Position numbers and translations under genes: made by a program. A DNA stretch of 23,423 nt. It comes from Bacteroidales bacterium (GTDB taxonomy: Bacteria > Bacteroidota > Bacteroidia > Bacteroidales > Bacteroidaceae). Where the stretch lies: the NCBI GenBank assembly GCA_004557285.1, contig SFEK01000014.1, forward strand, positions 1 through 23,423, given 5' to 3'. How positions within the stretch are numbered: the stretch's first letter is position 1; each line of letters begins with the position of its first letter. Positions 1-6,785 of this stretch are shown piece by piece. The notes under the pieces are model-generated. The model was not told where the DNA came from. It did no database searches and worked only from the letters and a program-made list of their open reading frames with translations.

Positions 1-595
1 GTCTGCGGAACAACACGAGTTTCTCAGAAATAAACTTCACATTATATTGATAGGCAGCCACATTGCCTATCCATATATCGTGCATAGGAATGTCTTGAGG
101 AAATGGTAGTGAAGCCTCAAGCACGTTGCGCCTGAAGGCCATGCAGCAGCCCGTGTAGCCGTTTTTCCACACGGTGTTGTAGAGGCGGCCGGGCCTCACG
201 CCCATGAGGGCATAGAGCGAGGGATGCAGCAGGCGGAGCTGGTGGTCGGTGACTTCGGCATCGCTCACCACACAGCTGTAGTGCTTGAGCCACTGCATGC
301 ACACCTGCACCTTGTCGGGTTTCCACACGTCGTCCTGGTCGGCCAGGAAAATGTATTCGCCACGGGCTTCTTGCAGTGCACGCTCAAAATTGAGTGTGGG
401 CGAATGTCGGTGTGGCCCTTCAACAATTTTTATTCTATGGTCGGCCATCTGCCGGATGATGTCGAGCGTGCGGTCGGTCGAGCCGTCGTCAGACACGATG
501 ATTTCGTCGTCGTCGGCCAGTTGGCAGAGGATAGAAGCCAGCTGCTCGCGAATGTATTTTTCTCCTTGATAGGTAGCTATGCAGACGGAAATCAT
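1..595 (-). CDS. Family 2 glycosyltransferase (3' end outside the window)
   Basis: This is a cytoplasmic GT-A fold glycosyltransferase that probably adds a sugar to a lipid-linked surface polysaccharide or LPS precursor. The 198 visible residues begin MISVCIATYQGEKYIREQL, the usual GT2 nucleotide-sugar-binding start. SDDGSTDRT follows at residues 35-43, then ADQDDVW at 85-91, which carries the metal-binding acidic motif, and HDIW at 172-175. That combination resembles rhamnosyltransferase-type GT2 enzymes, but the sugar cannot be read from sequence. The gene runs off the left edge, so the C-terminus is missing. Its ATG overlaps the stop codon of the upstream acyltransferase gene as ATGA, which suggests translational coupling and a shared surface-glycan task. 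The family call is firm and the substrate is unknown. Confidence 0.9.
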   Translation of the reverse strand, partial: MISVCIATYQGEKYIREQLASILCQLADDDEIIVSDDGSTDRTLDIIRQMADHRIKIVEGPHRHSPTLNFERALQEARGEYIFLADQDDVWKPDKVQVCMQWLKHYSCVVSDAEVTDHQLRLLHPSLYALMGVRPGRLYNTVWKNGYTGCCMAFRRNVLEASLPFPQDIPMHDIWIGNVAAYQYNVKFISEKLVLFRR

Positions 596-1617
596 CTTTC
601 AGGGTGTTTGGGGTGTAACTGTTTGACGATGTATTGTTGCAATGGATAGGTGATGCAACTCAATGCTGTGGCTGATGCGAACGCCAGCAATGCCGAGAGG
701 ATGAACAGCAGGGGCTGACTGCCGATGCCGGGGCACCAGGCCTGCATGAGGGCATAGACGAGGTAATGGCTCACCGACTGATAGAGGTAGATGGTGTAGC
801 CCCGACGGTTCCATAGGTTGATGAGTGCACCAGGCCTGATGCGGATGTGGCTCATCAACCAGGCGAGCATGTAGAGGGTGCACATGTGGTAGGCGATGAA
901 TACCATGTCGGAGGGGAATTTGTGGTTGGCCATGGGAATGGCGGCACCCGAAACGAGAAGGCCGAGCAGCACTGCTGCCGAGAGGGCCAAACCCCAATAG
1001 GTGGGTTTTGTCTGCTTATACGTCAGATAACCCAGCAGATAGAATATATTGAAACCCAATACATTCTCGACGATATTTTCGGGCGAGGTGAGTCCTGTGG
1101 CTTTCCATGCGCCAAAAATGCCTATGGCGATGAGCAGATAGTATTTGCCGCTGATGTGCTGCATAATGCGCTGCTGCAGGGGCAGCGAACAGGCAATGAT
1201 GAAATAGGTGGAAATGAACCAGGTATATCCCATATAAGGGATGTGTGCGCTGCCACCCGTGAGCAGGAGTTTGACAAGTCCTGCAACACCTATCTGACGA
1301 ATGTCGAGCGTGCTGTGTTCAAAGGGCAACTGCATGAATGTGGCCATACCCATGAGCAGGAGTACGACGAATACATATATATAATAAGGTAAAAGCACGC
1401 GCAATGCCCTGTTTTTTATAGTTTCAGACAGCGTTCGCCTGCGCGTGCAGGTCTGCGACGCACCTGCAATGTAGAAGATGACGGGCATCTCGAAAAGCAT
1501 GGTGGGGTCGAAACCGTCCATGTGGATGTGATACCACAACACCGGGTGGATGATGCACACGATATACATCATGGCCAACGCCCGATAGCTGTCAAGCTGA
1601 ATGTCTCTCTCCATCAT
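592..1617 (-). CDS. Acyltransferase-3 family integral membrane protein
   Basis: This 341-residue polytopic membrane protein resembles the acyltransferase-3 family (OafA/WecH-like), which transfers acetyl or other acyl groups to surface sugars. The N-terminus LDSYRALAMMYIVCIIHPVLW contains the family's first-helix pattern with Arg12 and His24 (RALAMMYIVCIIH), and FYIAGAS follows in the next helix region. Hydrophobic helices continue to a short basic C-terminal tail. Two adjacent ATG codons (1617 and 1614) could each start it. The gene lies 12 nt after a putative GT-C membrane enzyme and overlaps the next glycosyltransferase gene by 4 nt. Decoration of LPS or another surface glycan is therefore the likely job, by inference from context. 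The acceptor and acyl group are not identifiable. Confidence 0.85.
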   Translation of the reverse strand: MMERDIQLDSYRALAMMYIVCIIHPVLWYHIHMDGFDPTMLFEMPVIFYIAGASQTCTRRRTLSETIKNRALRVLLPYYIYVFVVLLLMGMATFMQLPFEHSTLDIRQIGVAGLVKLLLTGGSAHIPYMGYTWFISTYFIIACSLPLQQRIMQHISGKYYLLIAIGIFGAWKATGLTSPENIVENVLGFNIFYLLGYLTYKQTKPTYWGLALSAAVLLGLLVSGAAIPMANHKFPSDMVFIAYHMCTLYMLAWLMSHIRIRPGALINLWNRRGYTIYLYQSVSHYLVYALMQAWCPGIGSQPLLFILSALLAFASATALSCITYPLQQYIVKQLHPKHPER

Positions 1618-1629
1618 GCTTCAAAACCG

Positions 1630-3045
1630 TTAACGTATCACCTTTGCCGTTTCGCCTTGCACGAGCCACACCGCTTCGTAGTGGTCGGCCACGGCCTTGT
1701 CGGCAATACGGTCAATCAGATAAGCCTCGTTGGCTTCAAGGTCGGCTATTTCAATGTGCTTGGGCCATTGGTAACCATTGAGCCAGCACACCGATTTGCC
1801 ACGCCCGAAAGCGTCTCTCGGGATGACGCAAAACGACGAATATTTGGGGGCATCGTCATACACGATGATCAGGAACACACGGTCTATGGGGCGCGGGGTG
1901 TGCGCAAGTATGTTCTGGGCCATGCGCTTACCCGTGAGGCCCGACTCATACGACTTCTGCCAATGGTGCCAGTCGATGAACAGGCACGACAGCACAAATA
2001 GCGGAAGCAGTCTTTTGAGCAGCAGCGGGTGGGACGAATGGTGCACCATGTAGCCCACCATGAGTGCGGCTATACCCAGACCTGCGTATGGGTGCATGGC
2101 AGTGAACAGCGTGACGAGGTGGGGAGAGGCGGCGGCCAGCAGGCTCAGTGCGAGGGCGGCAAACGGCAAGGTGAGACTGCGCCTGAGGTTGCCCGCCAGC
2201 AGGGCCACCATGAAGGGCATGGACAGCAGCAGCGTGGCCAGCACGATGGGGATGTTGCGGCATGGAGGATGCACCAGACTGACATAGTCGATCGGCAACC
2301 AGGTCAGGCCGAGAAACACACCGATGTTCTTCAGTTTTCGTGCCCAGGTATTTTCAAAATATTCGTCGTTGATAAACACCACATCAGTGGTGAGCAGCCA
2401 GCGGGCAGAAAAATAGGCGGCCACTACGATTGCTGCCCACAGGGTGTCTCTCCATGCCTGCTTCCAGGTGATGCGCCCGAAGCCGAAGGCAACGATTTGC
2501 GGGATGACGAAGAACACGATGGCGTTTTCCTTGGCCAGTGTGCCTATCGTGGCGCAGAGCAGCCAAACCACGATGCGCCGCCAACCGTGCAGGCGCAGAT
2601 AGGTCAGCAGGGCCAGCAATCCCCAGAAAGATGAATAGGCTTGGTTGGGCGAATCGATGCCCAGCACCGTGCCGAGCATGGCGGGCGAGATGAAGAAGTA
2701 GAGGGCTGCCATGTGGCAGGCAAAAGGCTTGAAACACAGTTGGCGGGCGATGTGCCACACGGTGAATGTTGCGCCCAGGTGGGCTAAATACACGATGATG
2801 TGGTTGAAGGTGGGAAACCACAATGGCTTGAGGCTCAGCACATAGCCTATCAGTCCGTCCCACGGTCGCCAGTAGGTATAGCGCGGGATGAGGCGGTCGC
2901 TGAATTTGTTCCCATAGTCGTAGTCGGGCGTGGTGAAATACCCCCAGTCGTCAAACGTGGGCAAAAGCAACGTGAGCCCATACACGATGAATGGCGACAG
3001 CAGCAGGATGACTGCAAACAGAGGATTAATGCGGAGGTGTTTCAT
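1630..3045 (-). CDS. Putative GT-C-like polytopic membrane glycosyltransferase
   Basis: This is a 471-residue membrane protein with roughly ten hydrophobic segments and a soluble C-terminal stretch of about 100 residues. I do not recognise an exact family. Two features suggest a GT-C fold enzyme that takes sugar from a polyprenyl-phosphate donor. An acidic pair, PTFDDWGYF (Asp32-Asp33), follows the first membrane helix, where GT-C enzymes carry their catalytic acid. A TLAKENA motif mid-protein recalls the AKE/SKE segment of PMT-like proteins. The N-terminal hydrophobic helix looks like a membrane anchor and not a cleaved signal. It starts 15 nt after porZ and ends 12 nt before the acyltransferase, so it is probably cotranscribed with both. 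The membrane-protein call is solid; the enzymatic call is inference. Confidence 0.7.
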   Translation of the reverse strand: MKHLRINPLFAVILLLSPFIVYGLTLLLPTFDDWGYFTTPDYDYGNKFSDRLIPRYTYWRPWDGLIGYVLSLKPLWFPTFNHIIVYLAHLGATFTVWHIARQLCFKPFACHMAALYFFISPAMLGTVLGIDSPNQAYSSFWGLLALLTYLRLHGWRRIVVWLLCATIGTLAKENAIVFFVIPQIVAFGFGRITWKQAWRDTLWAAIVVAAYFSARWLLTTDVVFINDEYFENTWARKLKNIGVFLGLTWLPIDYVSLVHPPCRNIPIVLATLLLSMPFMVALLAGNLRRSLTLPFAALALSLLAAASPHLVTLFTAMHPYAGLGIAALMVGYMVHHSSHPLLLKRLLPLFVLSCLFIDWHHWQKSYESGLTGKRMAQNILAHTPRPIDRVFLIIVYDDAPKYSSFCVIPRDAFGRGKSVCWLNGYQWPKHIEIADLEANEAYLIDRIADKAVADHYEAVWLVQGETAKVIR

Positions 3046-3060
3046 GCCATGATGCTGATG

Positions 3061-5178
3061 TTAGTTGATGATAGAAATTTTGCACACCGTGCCCTTCTCA
3101 CCGCTTTCGGTGGCGGTGACCACCATATAGACACCCGATGCCACACGCTTTCCGTCGGCATCACGGCCATCCCATACAAACGAACCGCCTGTGCTGCGGC
3201 CTTGCTTCACTAATGTGCCGGCAGCACTGAGAATCTTCACGTCGGTATTGAGCGAGAGGCCTGTCACGGTGATCACGCCGCTATAGTCGGGCGTCACGGG
3301 ATTGGGATAAGCCCACACGTTGTCTGTGGTCATCTCTTCGTTGGTAGGGCCAGCCTCGCTCTGGTAGGAGCAAAGGCCCTTGTCGGTGCCGATATACACC
3401 ATGCCCGTGGTCTCGTCGATGGCGATGCTCAAGATGGTGTTGGACAGCAGCGGACTGTTGTCGGTGGTGAAATGTGCCTCCTGCACGATGTTGTCGGCAC
3501 TGATGAGGTAGATGCCATTGCCGCTGGTGCCCACCCATTTGCGGTTGGCACTGTCGATGGCTATGGCTTTGATGTCCATGCCCGAGAGCAGATAGTCGGC
3601 ATAGTTGGTGCCATCGTTGCGGGGCACCTTCACCTGATAGAAGCCCTTTGTGGGGTCGTCGAGATATTCCTGGGTCAGCACGAAGAGGCCTTGCGAGATG
3701 CCCACCCACAGGTTGCCCTGCTTGTCTTCGGCCATGCAGCGGCAGCCATCGATGTTGCTATAGCTCACGCCGTCTTCATTTCGCCAGTTGGCATATTCGG
3801 TGAGTGTTTCCGTGGCCGGGTTATAGCAGAATGCGGCGGCTTTGTCCCATGTGTCGTTGAACATCCACAGGTTGCCCTTGCTGTCGAATCCCATGATTTT
3901 CAGAAATTCGGCTTTCTCGGCCACCACCGAATTGTTGAGCTTATCCCAAGTGCCGTCGGTCTTTAGTTTCAGTAATGTGCCTTGGTTGCTGCCGGTGTTG
4001 GCCACCCACAGGTTGCCCTGCTTGTCGTAGAGCACCGACGACACGATTTCAAAGTTCTTGCTGCCCACAGGCACCGCATAATGGAAATAGATGGGACTGT
4101 TTTCGTCGTTCCAGTGCTTGAGCAGTTTGCCGTCGTAAAATTCGAATAGTCCGGCCTGCGAACCGGCCATCACATGTCGTGGGTCGCTTGGGTCAATGTC
4201 CACGGTCATGATGTCTTGGTAGCGTATGCCCAGACTTTCGGCTATGCCTTCGTTGGAGAATGTGGTCCAGGAGTCGTTGGCGATGTCGTAGAGCTGTATC
4301 GAGGGAGTGATGCCGGTGCTCCATCCCATACCGTTGCACGAAGCCAGTTGTCCGTTGCGTATCTTCACCTTTCCGCAGTAGTTATATTTCGGAGCGTCGG
4401 GAGCAATGTCCATGGCCACGACGGTCTTGTTGTTTGCCTCGTCGAGCACCCATCCCTGCAGTCGGCCGTCGGCTTGGTTGCTCCAGTAGCATTTGTTCGT
4501 TTTGTCATAGGCCACATATTCCGTGTAGCCATTGGCAGTGCTCACGGTGATGTCGTTGTCGTCGCTGAACGATATGTGCTCTGTGGTGGTCTGCCAGTTG
4601 TTCTTGTCGAGCAGATTGTCGGCGGTATTGCCGGCATAGACGCCCGCTGCTGTCTGGGCATAAATCATGTGGCCCAGGATGGCACAGTCAGTCACCTGCA
4701 TGCCCAGGTTGTAGGTGTCGCTGATTTCGGCATCCTTCACGTTGAGTTTGATGATGCCGAATCCGGTGCTCAGATAAGCATAGTTGCCGTTTATGGTGAT
4801 GTTGTTCACCGTCTTGTCGGCGGTCATGTTTTTGTTTTTGTAATCACAGATGTTGGTCACCGCATCGTCGGCATGCAGCAGGTCGATGTTCTGGTTGTCG
4901 TAAACGATTACAAGCTTTTTGGCCGCAGCGCACCAGGCGATGTGTGCGATGCCCGTGTCGGTGAGTTGTCGTGCCTTGTCGTAGGTATCGATACTATGGT
5001 CATCCACATGGTAAACGAACAGCGAGCCGCTGCTCAGCACGAAGATGTTGTTGCCTGCGGGTTCTATATCCGTCATGCTGCCATAAGCCAGATAGGTGGT
5101 CCATTCCCCTATGGCTGCCTTGGTGATGTTGCCTGCCAGGAAGAGCAGCACCAGAACGATGCTTGTAATTTTTCTCAT
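3061..5178 (-). CDS. porZ: PorZ-like type IX secretion component (beta-propeller, T9SS tail)
   Basis: This 705-residue protein has a signal peptide (cleavage near residue 21, after NITKA) followed by IGEWTTYLAYGSMTDI and VLSSGSLFVY, a start typical of PorZ. The body is built of propeller-like repeats with blades such as DKQGNLWVGISQGLF, DSKGNLWMF and RKWVGTSGNGIYLIS. The C-terminus from about residue 620 (AYPNPVTPDYSGVITV, ending in ASGVYMVVT and KISIIN) is a type A T9SS sorting domain. In Porphyromonas gingivalis PorZ sits in the outer-membrane attachment complex with PorU, PorV and PorQ and supplies anionic LPS for anchoring cargo. It lies 23 nt after rdgB, and surface-glycan genes follow 15 nt downstream. 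The alternative is a generic two-component-regulator-propeller T9SS cargo; the N-terminal sequence and length favour PorZ. Confidence 0.82.
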   Translation of the reverse strand: MRKITSIVLVLLFLAGNITKAAIGEWTTYLAYGSMTDIEPAGNNIFVLSSGSLFVYHVDDHSIDTYDKARQLTDTGIAHIAWCAAAKKLVIVYDNQNIDLLHADDAVTNICDYKNKNMTADKTVNNITINGNYAYLSTGFGIIKLNVKDAEISDTYNLGMQVTDCAILGHMIYAQTAAGVYAGNTADNLLDKNNWQTTTEHISFSDDNDITVSTANGYTEYVAYDKTNKCYWSNQADGRLQGWVLDEANNKTVVAMDIAPDAPKYNYCGKVKIRNGQLASCNGMGWSTGITPSIQLYDIANDSWTTFSNEGIAESLGIRYQDIMTVDIDPSDPRHVMAGSQAGLFEFYDGKLLKHWNDENSPIYFHYAVPVGSKNFEIVSSVLYDKQGNLWVANTGSNQGTLLKLKTDGTWDKLNNSVVAEKAEFLKIMGFDSKGNLWMFNDTWDKAAAFCYNPATETLTEYANWRNEDGVSYSNIDGCRCMAEDKQGNLWVGISQGLFVLTQEYLDDPTKGFYQVKVPRNDGTNYADYLLSGMDIKAIAIDSANRKWVGTSGNGIYLISADNIVQEAHFTTDNSPLLSNTILSIAIDETTGMVYIGTDKGLCSYQSEAGPTNEEMTTDNVWAYPNPVTPDYSGVITVTGLSLNTDVKILSAAGTLVKQGRSTGGSFVWDGRDADGKRVASGVYMVVTATESGEKGTVCKISIIN

Positions 5179-5201
5179 ATCAGTATGTTTTTTGAGCAGT
5201 G

Positions 5202-5807
5202 TTATTTGATCAACGAGTCGACAAATGCTTTCACAGCCTTGGCCCTGTGGCTGATGGTGTTTTTGATGTCGTTGCCCAGTTGGGCAAATGTCTTGTCATA
5301 GCCCAATGGCTGGAAGATGGGGTCATAGCCGAAGCCCTCGTCTCCCCTGCGCTCTTGGATGATTTCGCCTTCCACAATCCCTTCGAACAGATGTTCATGG
5401 CCATCAGCTATAAGGCATATCACGGTGCGGAAACGTGCCCTGCGGTTGTCTTTTCCCTCCAATTCTCGCAATAGTAATGCCATGTTGGCTTCTGAATCGT
5501 GTGCCTCGGCATGAGGATTTTTCACCGCGGCATAGCGGGCAGAATATATCCCAGGTTCGCCATGTAACGCCTCCACTTCAAGACCGGTGTCGTCGGCAAA
5601 GCAATCCAGGCCATAATGCTTGTACACATATTCCGCCTTCAACCGGGCGTTGCCCTCCAGGGTATCGGCCGTTTCAGGAATATCCACGTCGCAATTGATG
5701 TCGTTGAGCGACAGCACTTGCATCCTGTCGCCCATGATTTGTCTGATTTCACTCAGTTTGTGCTTGTTGTTCGTAGCGAATACGATTTTATTCATTGTAT
5801 CGTTCAT
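5202..5807 (-). CDS. rdgB: XTP/dITP diphosphatase (RdgB/HAM1 family)
   Basis: This enzyme hydrolyses dITP, XTP and ITP to monophosphates, keeping deaminated purines out of nucleic acids. The 201-residue length is normal. Family motifs are in order: VFATNNKHKLSEI near the N-terminus (substrate and phosphate binding), CFADDTGLEVEAL (acidic catalytic cluster), GEPGIYSARYA, DEGFGYDPIF and SHRAKAVKAF. Two starts are possible. ATG at 5807 is preceded by an AAGGAAA stretch and is used here. ATG at 5795 gives MNKIVFATNN, closer to the usual family start. Either way the gene overlaps the 3' end of the yitT-like gene (by 20 or 8 nt), implying translational coupling. It lies 23 nt before porZ. Confidence 0.96.
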   Translation of the reverse strand: MNDTMNKIVFATNNKHKLSEIRQIMGDRMQVLSLNDINCDVDIPETADTLEGNARLKAEYVYKHYGLDCFADDTGLEVEALHGEPGIYSARYAAVKNPHAEAHDSEANMALLLRELEGKDNRRARFRTVICLIADGHEHLFEGIVEGEIIQERRGDEGFGYDPIFQPLGYDKTFAQLGNDIKNTISHRAKAVKAFVDSLIK

Positions 5808-6741
5808 TTGTTGTTTCCTTTTCTTTCTTTTTCTTCACCCTCACCTTGATTTGGTCAAAGCCTTCGCCATAAACGCCGATGACCGAACTCTGGCTCACGA
5901 AGGCCGTAGGGTCGATGGTCTTGATGAGCCTGAAGATGATGGGGCTTTCGTTTTTCTTGGCCAGCAGACAGATCACTTTCATCTCCTTACCGCTGTACCA
6001 GCCGTGGCCATCGAGAATGGTCAGGCTATGGTCTGTGGTCTTGGCAATGGCTTCGGCAATCTCGTTGTGGTGCTTGGAGAAAATCATGAACTGCACCGAC
6101 TGCCGCTGCCAGTTCATCACGAAGTCGAGCATGGTACATTCGATGAACATGGTGCACAGACCGAACACCACCTTCTGTGCCCGCACGTCGAAGCTGCCAA
6201 AGGTATCGATGAACAAGCAACTGTTGATGATGCACAAATCCACCAGAATGAGCACCTTGCCCAGCGAGATGTTGTGGTATTTGTTCACCACAGCCGCCAC
6301 GATGTCGGTACCGCCCGTGCTGCCGTTGTTCAGAAACACGATGGCCAATGCCGTGCCTGTGAGCATACACCCGATGACCAACGACATGAAATCGTTGCCA
6401 TCGCCCAACAGTTTGTAGAATGTGCCGTCGGGCATCACCACGATGTCTTGCGCCACTTCGAGCAGGAAGGTGAGCATGAAAGTGGCATAGATGGTTTTCA
6501 TCAGAAACCGCCAGCCTAATATCTTCAGGGCGGCCAATATCAGCACTGCATTGATGATGAAGAAGGTGTATTGCACGGGAAACTTGGTGGCATAAAACAC
6601 AATGGCGCCAATACCGGCAATGCCTCCTGTCACTATCTCGTAGGGCAGCAGGAATACAGTGAAGCCAAAGGTATACAACATCAGTCCCAGCGTGATGTTG
6701 AAGTAGTCTTTGACTTCACCGATGATGAATTGTTTAGTCAT
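5788..6741 (-). CDS. YitT family membrane protein (DUF161 and DUF2179)
   Basis: This 317-residue protein has an N-terminal half of about five to six membrane helices, including GLMLYTFGFTVFLLPYEIVTGG, and the family-typical GSTGGTDIVAAVVNKY. It is followed by a cytoplasmic DUF2179-like C-terminal domain from about residue 220, with KHHNEIAEAIAK, HGWYSGKEMKVI and IKTIDPTAFVSQSSVIGVYGEGF. YitT-family members are common in Bacteroidetes, often in several copies. Their biochemical role is not settled, and transport or regulation by a bound ligand is only a proposal. The extreme C-terminus is highly charged (VRVKKKKEKETTNE). It starts 44 nt after the leuS stop and overlaps rdgB, so it probably belongs to the same transcript. 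Confidence 0.9.
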   Translation of the reverse strand: MTKQFIIGEVKDYFNITLGLMLYTFGFTVFLLPYEIVTGGIAGIGAIVFYATKFPVQYTFFIINAVLILAALKILGWRFLMKTIYATFMLTFLLEVAQDIVVMPDGTFYKLLGDGNDFMSLVIGCMLTGTALAIVFLNNGSTGGTDIVAAVVNKYHNISLGKVLILVDLCIINSCLFIDTFGSFDVRAQKVVFGLCTMFIECTMLDFVMNWQRQSVQFMIFSKHHNEIAEAIAKTTDHSLTILDGHGWYSGKEMKVICLLAKKNESPIIFRLIKTIDPTAFVSQSSVIGVYGEGFDQIKVRVKKKKEKETTNERYNE

Positions 6742-6785
6742 AGTATATGAAGATTTTTGGTTAAGGATTTTAATGGTTGTCTTGG

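Noticed and set aside
4174..5301. 375-codon plus-strand open frame opposite porZ
   Set aside because: It is antisense to porZ with a valine-rich translation and runs into rdgB, so it is a codon-bias artefact.
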